Below are positions 56,207-63,476 of a DNA stretch of 63,476 nucleotides, one piece after another (the stretch's first letter is position 1; each line of letters opens with the position of its first letter). The position numbers were made by a program, and so were the translations under genes. Source of the stretch: an uncultured Prevotellaceae bacterium (lineage in GTDB: Bacteria; Bacteroidota; Bacteroidia; Bacteroidales; Bacteroidaceae). The stretch covers positions 1 through 63,476 of the forward strand of contig CAMJIA010000004.1 of NCBI GenBank assembly GCA_946405695.1, in the 5' to 3' direction. The notes under the pieces are model-generated. The model did no database searches. It had not been told where the DNA came from and saw only the letters and a list, made by a program, of their open reading frames with translations.

Positions 56207-57696
56207 GCGTTCAACGTCAATAATTGTTCGATATGCTCGCGTGAATTGCTCAGACGAGGCACTTTGTGCTGACCACCCAGCTTACCCTTCATCTTCAGCC
56301 AGTCATTAAACAGACCCTTTTTCGCCTGAATGATTTCCAGGTGTTGCAGGGTGATGTCCTTATAGCGTTTGGCCTCGTAGTCGCTGTTGATTTCCTGCAG
56401 CTTCGTGTCCAGCAGGTCAGCAAACTGTGCCAAGTCGTTTGGCGCCTTGGAGAACTCGATGAGCCACTGGTGGCGACACTTGGCATTGGCATCCATAAAG
56501 ACTGGAGCTGCAGTATATTCCAGCACCTCAGCACCTGTCTGTTCGCAGGCGTAGGCCAGTCCTTTCTCGGCATTATCCACGATAAGCTCTTCACCAAAGG
56601 CATTGATGAAGTGCTTAGTACGACCAGAGATAAAAAACTTATAGGGATTGGTAGACGTAAACTGGATGGTATCACCAATCTCGTAGCGCCATAATCCACA
56701 GCTGGTAGAGATAATCATCGCGTAATTCTTACCTGTCTCCACACCCCACAAAGGTACGATGTCGCCTCCGTCAATGGGTCGGAATTCGTAGAACACCCCA
56801 TAGTCCAGCATCAGCAGCATGGCCTTGTCCATTGGGTCATCCTGCAGTCCGAAGAAACCCTCTGAGGCATTATAGGTCTCCATATAGTGCATGTTGGGCG
56901 AGGTGATGAGCTGTTCATACTGCTTACGATAGGGCGTGAAGGCCACACCACCATGGAAGAACACCTCAATGTTGGGCCACACCTCTTCGAGATGCGTCTT
57001 ACCCGTCATCTCCATCATGCAGTTCAGTACGGACAGCATCCACGAGGGTACGCCACTGATATTGGTGACGTTCTTGTTCATGGCCTCACGGGCTATGCGC
57101 TCACGCTTTACCTCAAAGTCAGAAAGCAAAGCCGTCTCCTTCTTGGGCACACGTATCAGATTGACCAGCGGATTGATGTTCTCTATCAGAATAGCGCTGA
57201 GGTCACCCACCAGCGAGCCTGCTACATTGTAGTTAGGTGCATGGCTGCCACCCAGTATCAGGCCCTTGCCGTCAAACATCCGTGACTTGGGGTTATTCCT
57301 CAGGTAGAGAGCCACCGAGTCGCGTCCACCTGCATAGTGAATCTTCTGCAGACCCTCGTCGCTGACAGGGATGAATTTCGACTTGTCATTCGTAGTGCCT
57401 GAAGACTTGGCATACCACCTGACACGTCCTGGCCATAGCACATCGCGCTCTCCATGACGCATGCGGTCAATGTCACCCTTCAGCTCCTCGTAGGTGTTGA
57501 CAGGCACCATCGAGACGAACTGGTCATAATCCTTGATATTGTCAAAGGCATGATTCCTGCCGTATTCTGTATCCTTAGCAGTATGTATCAGATGCTCCAG
57601 CACTGCCCGCTGCAGCGCCTCTCCCCCATTCAGATGCTTCTCCAAAGCCTTCTGACGGGGCTTAAACACATTTCCTATTATCTGAGTCAGACTCAT
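56203..57696 (-). CDS. GH3-family (auxin-responsive-like) acyl-adenylate enzyme
   Basis: 497 residues from MSLTQIIGNVFKPRQKALEK; further upstream codons overlap the promoter. GH3 signatures: VRWYAKSSGTTNDKSKFIPV (~ATP-binding), FHGGVAFTPYRKQYEQL, YMETYNASEGFFGLQDDP, and GLWRYEIGDTIQFTSTNPYK. GH3 proteins join carboxylic acids to amino acids via an adenylate; bacterial members have no settled substrate. It heads the GH3-lipoprotein-DUF3108-helicase-ABC run. Confidence 0.88.
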   Translation of the reverse strand: MSLTQIIGNVFKPRQKALEKHLNGGEALQRAVLEHLIHTAKDTEYGRNHAFDNIKDYDQFVSMVPVNTYEELKGDIDRMRHGERDVLWPGRVRWYAKSSGTTNDKSKFIPVSDEGLQKIHYAGGRDSVALYLRNNPKSRMFDGKGLILGGSHAPNYNVAGSLVGDLSAILIENINPLVNLIRVPKKETALLSDFEVKRERIAREAMNKNVTNISGVPSWMLSVLNCMMEMTGKTHLEEVWPNIEVFFHGGVAFTPYRKQYEQLITSPNMHYMETYNASEGFFGLQDDPMDKAMLLMLDYGVFYEFRPIDGGDIVPLWGVETGKNYAMIISTSCGLWRYEIGDTIQFTSTNPYKFFISGRTKHFINAFGEELIVDNAEKGLAYACEQTGAEVLEYTAAPVFMDANAKCRHQWLIEFSKAPNDLAQFADLLDTKLQEINSDYEAKRYKDITLQHLEIIQAKKGLFNDWLKMKGKLGGQHKVPRLSNSREHIEQLLTLNA

Positions 57697-57713
57697 GGTC
57701 GTACAAATATTTG

Positions 57714-57793
57714 CCTGCAAAGGTAATACTTTTTTCTGAAACCACACATTTTCTCCCTACCTTTTAATAATTATAAGCAAAAGCAGGCTGAAG
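57714..57793. repeat. Promoter-adjacent segment similar to 61251-61332
   Basis: Contains the minus-strand -7 box TACCTTTG (complement of 57718-57725) of the GH3 gene, then a CCCTACCTTTT motif and AGCAGGCTGAAGC. The order of elements and about three quarters of the bases match 61251-61332. Confidence 0.6.
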
Positions 57794-57801
57794 CATGTGC
57801 G

Positions 57802-59073
57802 TTACTCATCTTTCCACCACGTATCTTTCAGCTTACAGATAGCCTGGCTGATACAATTCATCGTCTTACAAAAAGGAACGGTGATATTATCTTCCTGAGT
57901 CATAAACTGATAAGACCAAGGAGTCAACAGCAGCAGATTGCCAGCTGCACAGTCATCCATTCTATCGGCAGAAGGATGGTAAATATCAGGAAACCCATTA
58001 TCCTCTATCCTGATAACAGCATAACCACACAACAATGCCTGGTCAAGGATTTCTTGTTCGCCCCTTGCAATGCGAGCAGATACCAATACAGCGCCAGTAG
58101 CCGCCTCAGCCAAACATCGAGCCTTCTGCTGTTCAAACAATCCTGCATCCTTACGATGACAGACCACTGGGAGCAGCCGTCTGTTCAGTAATGTCAGGTT
58201 TCCATAGCTATCACATGCCACATGCCCGTTTTTCTTCATCAATCGCTTCTCAATTGCAGCAAAACTGTCAGCACTTAACTGCTGAGGGCATTCACGTTGC
58301 AGATATCCCTTCAGCGCTGGTATGCTTACAGCTGTATCAACAGTATTACGTTGAGGATAGAGCCATTCACGATTGGCCATCCTCATCAGCCGATTACGAG
58401 GGTTCGCACGAATATATGCCCGTTGTGTAGCCAGCTGTTCTTCATCCACAGGCATCACGTCACAGTAGCCCGCATCGAACAGCGGTGGCAGCGCTCCACC
58501 TGATGCAGCATGCTTGACGACTGAATCGCCAAGCGCACTATCACTCCTTACTTTTCCTGCGTTGTTGTCCTTTAGTGTACCTGCGTTATTGCTGTTTAGT
58601 GTGCCTGGCGATTCAGTCGCCAGGCCTTCTCCCGCCAAGCTTTCTTCCTGCGCTATCTTTCCCGTTATCGCCCAATAGCGCTTGTTGCACCCCAACTTAA
58701 AGCCAGCAATGACATGCCCCAGATGTGTAGCCTTCCCATTCTGAGACACCACATTACTATGCGCCATCAACAAAAAGTGCAGATGCTCAGGCATTACGAC
58801 ATACTCCACCACCTCCAACATGGGATAGTACCGATGGATGCTTTCGCGAAGTTCCTTCTCCACCATCTTCCCTATAGGCGTCAGTTCTACATGCGGAACA
58901 TCGCTGTCGTTATCTGGTTTATCCAACCTTCCAGCCATTCTGCCCAAAGGCTGGTGCAACCCTTTCGCCACACTAATTGTAATATGATAACAGCCCTTCC
59001 AGCTATAGTCATGCGCACGACATCGCCGTTTCATGCTATGTATCGTTGCCTTCTTAAAGTCCCTATCCATCAT
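57802..59073 (-). CDS. REP-associated tyrosine transposase (RAYT, Y1/IS200-like) with extra C-terminal domain
   Basis: 423 residues. The Y1/HUH fold is seen in KGCYHITISVAKG (~26-38), VVMPEHLHFLLMAHS (HUH-type His-x-His, ~91-105) and HVIAGFKLGCNKRYW (probable catalytic Tyr region, ~121-135), then FDAGYCDVM and AYIRANPRNRLM. A 114-bp palindromic cassette (58512-58625) interrupts these blocks but keeps the frame. The last ~125 residues (VVCHRKDAGLFEQQ, LVSARIARGEQEIL, GYAVIRIEDNGFPDIYHPSA) have a Rossmann/DprA-like look. RAYTs mobilise REP palindromes rather than themselves. Promoter at 59094-59125. Confidence 0.75.
   Translation of the reverse strand: MMDRDFKKATIHSMKRRCRAHDYSWKGCYHITISVAKGLHQPLGRMAGRLDKPDNDSDVPHVELTPIGKMVEKELRESIHRYYPMLEVVEYVVMPEHLHFLLMAHSNVVSQNGKATHLGHVIAGFKLGCNKRYWAITGKIAQEESLAGEGLATESPGTLNSNNAGTLKDNNAGKVRSDSALGDSVVKHAASGGALPPLFDAGYCDVMPVDEEQLATQRAYIRANPRNRLMRMANREWLYPQRNTVDTAVSIPALKGYLQRECPQQLSADSFAAIEKRLMKKNGHVACDSYGNLTLLNRRLLPVVCHRKDAGLFEQQKARCLAEAATGAVLVSARIARGEQEILDQALLCGYAVIRIEDNGFPDIYHPSADRMDDCAAGNLLLLTPWSYQFMTQEDNITVPFCKTMNCISQAICKLKDTWWKDE
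58512..58625. repeat. In-frame REP-like cassette inside the RAYT gene
   Basis: Two 23-bp hairpins in opposite orientation bound it: 58512-58534 (GCTTGACGA...TCGCCAAGC, loop CTGAA) and 58603-58625 (GCCTGGCGA...TCGCCAGGC, loop TTCAG). Between them is a 24-bp direct repeat in two copies (58556-58579, 58580-58603). Total 114 bp, exactly 38 codons (~residues 150-188), without a stop. Confidence 0.85.
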
Positions 59074-59093
59074 TTATGATTATTTCAACAACG

Positions 59094-59125
59094 CAAAGGT
59101 AATGAAAAATAGCATGAGGGCCAAA
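59094..59125 (-). promoter_or_regulatory. Promoter of the RAYT gene
   Basis: Minus-strand TACCTTTG (complement of 59094-59101) with TTTG 20 bp upstream (complement of 59122-59125). Confidence 0.75.
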
Positions 59126-59147
59126 AGAAATCCGCGTTTTTCTTTAG

Positions 59148-59216
59148 GCGACCAGTGTAAAAACGCAATTGCGACCAGTGTGAAAACGCATTTGCCAATA
59201 GTGTGAAAACGCAATT
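59148..59216. repeat. Three 23-bp tandem repeats upstream of the RAYT gene
   Basis: Copies at 59148-59170, 59171-59193 and 59194-59216, consensus GCGACCAGTGTGAAAACGC plus an A/T tetramer (last copy GCCAAT...). The TTGCG and CGCAA ends can pair, so each unit is a mini-hairpin. The last copy pairs with 59220-59228 and is followed by T, so it can also act as a terminator on the plus strand. Apart from this and the promoter and hairpin listed separately, the gap 59074-59352 holds nothing I recognise. Confidence 0.9.
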
Positions 59217-59257
59217 TAGTTGCGTTTTTTGTTGTTGCTCTTTGCCTGAAAGATGCT

Positions 59258-59281
59258 GGCTGAAGCTTGGTAACTTCAGCC
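59258..59281. repeat. GGCTGAAG/CTTCAGCC palindrome
   Basis: Perfect 8-bp inverted repeat (59258-59265 / 59274-59281) with an 8-nt spacer. The same arms form the terminator at 61318-61354, and one arm occurs at 57784-57792. No T-run follows, so it is a poor terminator. Confidence 0.8.
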
Positions 59282-59352
59282 TGTAGAATGGATAAGAGCC
59301 CATTTAATAATTACTCGTGCTTTCACACGTCTGATGAAAACAAATCAAATAA

Positions 59353-60402
59353 TCACATAGTACCATCTGTCTGTATACTGCTCTCTCCTCCGAAAACACC
59401 CCACCGGCGTGAAGTCCATATGAGACTTTTTATCTCATGTTTCTCAGTCCCCATTATTTCAGTAAGCTTCGAATGTGTCATCCCGCATGGCCAACCATTA
59501 TAGAAGTAGTTATATTCTTCCGCATCATAAATTTTTGCTTCCGTATATTCCGTACTATCGATACCTTGGTTCAGTTCGTCTAGATGCTTATCGCTTACCA
59601 TCATGTTCATCATACCTTTTACAAGGTCCTTGACTTCTTCTTTCGGAACAGTTGTTTCTGTTCCACAATGTATATAATAATCATTGTCGAAACCGTCCTC
59701 CTCGTCTGTTTTTCCGTAGCTTGCTATCAGTACGAGATGTTGAGGGAATCCGTTCTGTGATGACTCGTCTCTTTCGGTTTTTCCAATGCGATAGGATTTT
59801 CCATAAAGTTGGAATAGTAACTGCAAATCTTCACATTGATCATAGTAAGCTTGCTCATTGACATAATAACTACTCAATTTTGCCTCAAAACGCTGGCGAG
59901 GTATTATCTCATTCAATTGGGGATAATTGCTATATAAGGAATCGAACATGAGTTTTATAGATTTTTTCATAAAATCTCTAACCTCAACCCAATTATCTAT
60001 ATGCTGAAGCGTTCCATATTCATCAGTAGATAACATGTATTTAACGTCTCCCATTGTATCCATAATCGTTTGCATAACATGAGCCATCAAGGTGTCTTTA
60101 TATGCCTCGATAGTTGTTTTTATGGGAGTATATTCTATAACGTAACCTTTGGAAGTAGAGTCAACAACTACCAATTGAATCTCGCTCTTGATGTAATGAT
60201 CTACGATAGTATCATTATTTTCAACCTTAGCTTCATAGTCTTCATAGAGATAAGACAAGGTATCATTCTTACAAAAATATGCAATAACGTTGATAAGTGA
60301 ATCTTTACTCTCCTGCTGAGCACTTACTACCTGAGCTGCAATAGGTAGGGTAAACAATTGCAGCATGAATGCAAAGATGATATAAAAGACTTTTGTTTTC
60401 AT
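59353..60402 (-). CDS. Exported protein of unknown function
   Basis: 349 residues with a signal peptide (MKTKVFYIIFAFMLQLFTLP, cleavage near IAA-QVV). I do not recognise a family. The mature part alternates strands and acidic helices (YIIKSEIQLVVVDSTSKGYV-like region near residue 70, then FDSLYSNYPQLNEIIPRQRF), with KDLVKGMMNMMVSDKHLDEL and a C-terminal WTSRRWGVFGGESS. No cysteine-rich, catalytic or membrane motif beyond the signal peptide. It has its own promoter (60433-60464) and stands between repeat-rich regions, so it may be a strain-specific gene. Confidence 0.6.
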   Translation of the reverse strand: MKTKVFYIIFAFMLQLFTLPIAAQVVSAQQESKDSLINVIAYFCKNDTLSYLYEDYEAKVENNDTIVDHYIKSEIQLVVVDSTSKGYVIEYTPIKTTIEAYKDTLMAHVMQTIMDTMGDVKYMLSTDEYGTLQHIDNWVEVRDFMKKSIKLMFDSLYSNYPQLNEIIPRQRFEAKLSSYYVNEQAYYDQCEDLQLLFQLYGKSYRIGKTERDESSQNGFPQHLVLIASYGKTDEEDGFDNDYYIHCGTETTVPKEEVKDLVKGMMNMMVSDKHLDELNQGIDSTEYTEAKIYDAEEYNYFYNGWPCGMTHSKLTEIMGTEKHEIKSLIWTSRRWGVFGGESSIQTDGTM

Positions 60403-60432
60403 GAAAAATTTGAATGTGTTTTAATTGGGCTG

Positions 60433-60464
60433 CAAAGGTAATCATTTCTTTCTTTGTAGCCAAA
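60433..60464 (-). promoter_or_regulatory. Promoter of the exported unknown protein
   Basis: Minus-strand TACCTTTG (complement of 60433-60440), 20-bp spacer, TTTG (complement of 60461-60464). The start codon is 30 bp downstream. Confidence 0.8.
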
Positions 60465-60507
60465 TATTAGACACGGAAAAGAGAAGATAGTTCCCAACAT
60501 CATTGGT

Positions 60508-61143
60508 TTATTTCCCTCGAACCCAGTATTTATGGGAGCCGGCGCCTTTGGTGATGATAGTGGATGAAGGCTCTGCGGTGAGCTTGGAGAGTTCTCGCGA
60601 GGCAGTACTGCGACTGAGGTTGTTGAGGTTAGCGTACTCCTGAAGGGTGATGAACCCGTGCTTGTCGATATGTTTCATGGCTCGTTTCAGGCGTTCTTCA
60701 GGGGAATAGGGAGAACGAGATGATGGATTGCTGGAGAGACGTTCAAAGGTATTCTCTCTGTTGATGTCATCCACCAGATTTTTATCCACCTTGAAATTGA
60801 TACCTTTGGCCTTTACGTGATGGTATTGCTTGTTGGGCACTGCTGTTTCCTGCAGGTTGGTTTCTTCCACCTTATTATCAGCAAATTCAAGTGAGAGCGA
60901 GAACACGCCCAATCCGTCAATCTTCAACGTATGACCCATAGGGAGATATGTCTTCAGAACTGTGGGCAGCGTATCTAGCACACCTCGAATCGTTGCCTTG
61001 CTGAATGCAGGAGAATAGGAGTTGATGAGCTCAACGACCTTGTCGTAGTCGAACTCTGTATAAACTTGCATCTTAGGAAAAACACGTCCCTCTTTGCCAT
61101 TGCCCATACCTGTGGGCATTTCCTTAATTACATAACTTGCCAT
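60508..61143 (-). CDS. HU-like DNA-binding protein with C-terminal winged helix
   Basis: 211 residues from MASYVIKEMPTGMGNGKEGR. Residues ~1-130 match the Bacteroidota HU-like group, with FSKATIRGVLDTLPTVLKTY and MGHTLKIDGLGVFSLSLEFA in the place of the HU beta-arm core. A C-terminal part, SPEERLKRAMKHIDKHGFIT then LQEYANLNNLSRSTASRELS, is a helix-turn-helix of winged type. The combination suggests a nucleoid-associated regulator. The reading frame stays open through the upstream iterons, so an N-terminal extension with 7-residue repeats (ATG near 61215) is possible but MASYV fits the family better. Confidence 0.75.
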   Translation of the reverse strand: MASYVIKEMPTGMGNGKEGRVFPKMQVYTEFDYDKVVELINSYSPAFSKATIRGVLDTLPTVLKTYLPMGHTLKIDGLGVFSLSLEFADNKVEETNLQETAVPNKQYHHVKAKGINFKVDKNLVDDINRENTFERLSSNPSSRSPYSPEERLKRAMKHIDKHGFITLQEYANLNNLSRSTASRELSKLTAEPSSTIITKGAGSHKYWVRGK

Positions 61144-61165
61144 ATTACAAATACTATTTTTCGTT

Positions 61166-61246
61166 TCAGACTTTGAAATATCCGTCCCAAACTTTGGTAT
61201 ATGCATCCCAAGCTTTGAAACACGAATCCCAAACTTTGGAATGGAA
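61166..61246. repeat. Four 21-bp iterons in the leader of the HU-like gene
   Basis: CTTTG recurs at 61171, 61192, 61213 and 61234, exactly 21 bp apart. On the minus strand the consensus is TNCCAAAGTTTGGGAY with a near-palindromic CCAAA-N-TTTGG core. They lie between the promoter (61255-61262) and the start codon (61143). Confidence 0.85.
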
Positions 61247-61254
61247 ATTCTCTG

Positions 61255-61262
61255 CAAAGGTA
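61255..61262 (-). promoter_or_regulatory. -7 box of the HU-like gene
   Basis: TACCTTTG on the minus strand; transcription would start near 61248 at the upstream edge of the iterons and read through all four. It lies in the segment that resembles 57714-57793. Confidence 0.6.
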
Positions 61263-61317
61263 ATACATTTTTCTGATACTACGTTCACTTCCCCCTACCT
61301 TTTTGTTTTTATAAGAG

Positions 61318-61354
61318 AAAACAGGCTGAAGCCCAAATGACTTCAGCCTGTTTT
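61318..61354 (-). terminator. Terminator after rnc
   Basis: 14-bp stem AAAACAGGCTGAAG (61318-61331) / CTTCAGCCTGTTTT (61341-61354), 20 bp after the rnc stop. It carries the same GGCTGAAG/CTTCAGCC arms as the palindrome at 59258-59281. Confidence 0.8.
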
Positions 61355-61374
61355 AGTTATTGTTATGCCAATTA

Positions 61375-62397
61375 CTACTCTGCAAAGGCAGCAGCCTCGG
61401 CTTCAGCGATAATCTCTTCGCGAGTCTTCTCGCGAGGAGTTGCGGAGATGTCGTCGAGGGTCAGATCGTCGAGAACTGTCTGTTGCGATTCTATCGCGAC
61501 ACGTTTCTCTGCTTTCTGGGGCTGTTCAGGCTCTTCCGCTTTCTCTTGTTCCACGATGAAATCGGGGTTTTCCAGCTTCTCCAGGTCAGGAGCAGCCATC
61601 ACGGGTTCTTCCTCCATCTTAGTACGATCGGCCTTGACAGCAAAAATGGCATCGATGAGCTGAGGCTCGCGACGCAGACGCTGAAGCGTGTCCTTGCTGG
61701 CCTTCTGCTGACTCTCCTTCTTAGAAAAACCAGTGCCTTTTTCGCCCTCCAAACCCTCTATAAACACCTGAACGGTGAATACGGGACTGCCATTCTCGTC
61801 GCGTGTCTGTTCCAAATCGCGAAACTCCATCTTGACACGATTCTTCTGACTCCATTCGAGCAGTTTCGACTTGAAGTTCACCTCCTTATAGGCGACTTTG
61901 TCGATGTTGATGACTTGTGTCAAGATGCGTTTTTCCATAAAGCGCATACAAGCGCTATATCCGCGATCCAAGTAGATGGCTCCTACCAAAGCCTCGAAGG
62001 CGTTGCCACTCATATAACTGTTATGGGCGTTGGAATGGCCTGCCGATAGGATAAGCTGATCGAGGCCCATCTCCTTGGCGAGTTTTCCTAAGGTCTCACG
62101 ACTGACGAGCTTGGAACGGGTGTTGGTAAGGAAACCCTCGCGCTTGCCCTCGAAATGACGAAAGACAATGTCGCCAACAACTGCGTCAAGCACAGCATCA
62201 CCCAAGAACTCCAGACGTTCGTTGTTCTGTGGACGACCTTTCTCATTCCTCTTACCCACACTCTTGTGCAACAGCGCCTGCTTATAGAGACTAATGTCGT
62301 GAGGATAGAATCCGAGAATACGATAGAGAGCAGAAAAAAGCTCCTTCTCCTTGCGGAAAGGGAGCTTTATACTGTCAATGATGTTGTTAACCCACAT
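61375..62397 (-). CDS. rnc: Ribonuclease III
   Basis: 340 residues. The signature NNERLEFLGDAVLDAVVGDI (~64-83) and the catalytic E/D set (NAFEALVGAIYLDRGY) are present, followed by the dsRNA-binding domain (KSKLLEWSQKNRVKMEFRDL ... GTGFSKKESQQKASKDTLQR). About 100 extra C-terminal residues rich in Glu and Lys (EEPVMAAPDLEKLENPDFIV) go beyond the usual ~230-250. It processes rRNA and other double-stranded RNA. In one operon after fabF. Confidence 0.96.
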   Translation of the reverse strand: MWVNNIIDSIKLPFRKEKELFSALYRILGFYPHDISLYKQALLHKSVGKRNEKGRPQNNERLEFLGDAVLDAVVGDIVFRHFEGKREGFLTNTRSKLVSRETLGKLAKEMGLDQLILSAGHSNAHNSYMSGNAFEALVGAIYLDRGYSACMRFMEKRILTQVINIDKVAYKEVNFKSKLLEWSQKNRVKMEFRDLEQTRDENGSPVFTVQVFIEGLEGEKGTGFSKKESQQKASKDTLQRLRREPQLIDAIFAVKADRTKMEEEPVMAAPDLEKLENPDFIVEQEKAEEPEQPQKAEKRVAIESQQTVLDDLTLDDISATPREKTREEIIAEAEAAAFAE

Positions 62398-62454
62398 ACT
62401 TAATTAACATTGAGTTTTCTTTCATTCGAAAATGCAAATGTTTTTGCATTTTGC

Positions 62455-63476
62455 TCATTTATCCGAAAACTTCTTGAATACCACACAGGCATTGTGACCA
62501 CCAAAGCCGAAGGTATTGCTGAGACCAGCACGAACCTCGCGCTTCTGGGCCTTGTTGAATGTGAAGTTCAGATTGTAGTCAATCTCTGGGTCTTCGTCGC
62601 CCTCCTCGTGATTGATGGTGGGAGGAATGATGTCGTTCTGGACAGCCAGAACAGTAGCCATAGCCTCTACAGCACCAGCAGCACCCAGCAGGTGACCAGT
62701 CATAGACTTGGTTGACGAGATGTTCAGCTTGAAGGCTGCATCGCCGAATACCTCCTTGATGGCCTTAGCCTCAGAGATATCACCAACGTGGGTAGAAGTA
62801 CCATGAACGTTGATATAGTCAATCTCGTCGGGCTGCATGCCAGCATCCTCCAGCGCGTTCTGCATCACGAGCTTAGCGCCCAGACCCTCAGGATGAGAAG
62901 CGGTAATGTGGTGAGCATCAGCGCTCATACCAGCACCAACCATCTCAGCATAGATCTTGGCACCACGAGCCTTAGCGTGCTCAAGCTCCTCAAGAATCAG
63001 ACAGCCAGCACCTTCACCCATGATGAAACCATCACGGCTAGCGCTGAACGGACGACTGGCCTTTTCAGGCTCATCGTTACGAGTCGACAGAGCCTTCATG
63101 GCGTTGAATCCACCAACACCCGTCTCGCAGATAGCAGCCTCAGCACCACCAGCAACAATCACGTTAGCCTTGCCCAGACGAATCAGGTTGAAGGCATCGG
63201 CCAGTGCATTCGAAGAAGAAGCACAAGCAGAAGCGGTGATATAGTTGGGACCATGGAAACCATACATGATGGAAATCTGGCCTGCTGCGATATCAGCAAT
63301 CATCTTGGGGATGAAGAAGGGGTTGAACTTAGGACCATCCTCGCGATGGGCACCATAGTAAGCTACCTCGTCCTCGAAAGTCTTGATACCACCAATACCT
63401 ACACCATAGACAACACCAATGCGGTTCTTGTCCTCAGCCTCCAGATCCATTGCGCTGTCCTCAACAGCCTGCTTGG
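62455..63476 (-). CDS. fabF: 3-oxoacyl-ACP synthase II (FabF), N-terminus missing
   Basis: Open to the window edge, so the 5' part lies outside; about 340 residues are visible. Condensing-enzyme residues: Cys in ITASACASSSNALADAFNLI, His in VHGTSTHVGDISEAKAIK, and the second His in KSMTGHLLGAAGAVEAM; the end reads NTFGFGGHNACVVFKKF. It elongates fatty acids. The 57-bp gap to rnc holds an A/T-rich inverted repeat (AAATGCAAA/TTTGCATTT) but no strong terminator, consistent with the usual acpP-fabF-rnc operon. Confidence 0.96.
   Translation of the reverse strand, partial: KQAVEDSAMDLEAEDKNRIGVVYGVGIGGIKTFEDEVAYYGAHREDGPKFNPFFIPKMIADIAAGQISIMYGFHGPNYITASACASSSNALADAFNLIRLGKANVIVAGGAEAAICETGVGGFNAMKALSTRNDEPEKASRPFSASRDGFIMGEGAGCLILEELEHAKARGAKIYAEMVGAGMSADAHHITASHPEGLGAKLVMQNALEDAGMQPDEIDYINVHGTSTHVGDISEAKAIKEVFGDAAFKLNISSTKSMTGHLLGAAGAVEAMATVLAVQNDIIPPTINHEEGDEDPEIDYNLNFTFNKAQKREVRAGLSNTFGFGGHNACVVFKKFSDK

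Noticed and set aside
61166..61246. CRISPR or origin iterons
   Set aside because: Only four imperfect 21-bp units without spacers, no replication gene nearby; regulatory sites are more likely.
62398..62454. Terminator between fabF and rnc
   Set aside because: The A/T-rich inverted repeat has a weak stem and no T-run, and the two genes usually form one operon.

Overview
The window looks like chromosome of a Prevotella-type member of the Bacteroidales. Signs are promoters with the Bacteroidota -7 box TAnnTTTG about 20 bp from a TTTG-like -33 element, few Shine-Dalgarno sites, BspA-type leucine-rich repeats, BACON and PEGA surface proteins, C-termini of the form DLxGRR...NGKK-VK, and the rimP-nusA-infB-sufBCD and fabF-rnc gene orders. 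There are no rRNA or tRNA genes, no CRISPR array and no prophage.

Layout. (1) 1-1865: end of a PstS-like phosphate-binding protein, then a TPR protein and a terminator. (2) 1881-13042: a surface-glycan locus. Flippase, acyltransferase and fucosyltransferase-like genes (+) converge on a minus-strand operon: yicC, gmk, nadD, a cytidylyltransferase/PLP-enzyme fusion, an ornithine-cyclodeaminase-family enzyme, licD, a glycosyltransferase and a second acyltransferase. The last genes look like a pathway that makes a CDP-activated amino compound and attaches it to a glycan. (3) 13116-17125: a perfect 101-bp inverted repeat carrying inward-facing promoters encloses a structured-RNA candidate and an exported tandem TldD/PmbA-like protein. 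(4) 17201-35528: one 18-kb operon for cell-surface proteins: PEGA/beta-barrel protein, BACON lipoprotein, a 4,494-residue LRR/chitobiase-C-repeat giant, and an LPP20-like protein. (5) 35594-41019: divergent exported proteins including a transglutaminase-like protein, dusB, sufS, and a small protein with the same C-terminal tail as the giant. (6) 41020-49326: rimP-nusA-infB-sufB-sufC-sufD. (7) 49390-57725: GH3-family protein, Ig-like lipoprotein, DUF3108 protein, Dna2-like helicase, ABC ATPase. (8) 57802-61354: a REP-associated transposase (RAYT) gene among several families of palindromic repeats, an exported protein of unknown function, and an HU-like/winged-helix protein with an iteron-bearing leader. 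(9) 61375-63476: rnc and partial fabF.

The most unusual theme is short repeats with a 7-bp period. Several spacers of the rimP-suf operon consist of a GC hairpin at the upstream stop codon followed by a TGANNNN-type heptamer array reaching the next start codon. Other heptamer arrays lie inside genes: (GTCTGAG)x4 and a 2x14-bp repeat in the cytidylyltransferase fusion, and an AAYAGCN array that encodes a lipoprotein signal peptide. The other leads are the RAYT gene carrying an in-frame 114-bp REP-like cassette, the inverted-repeat island, and the giant-protein operon. All functions are inferred from sequence; no database search was run.
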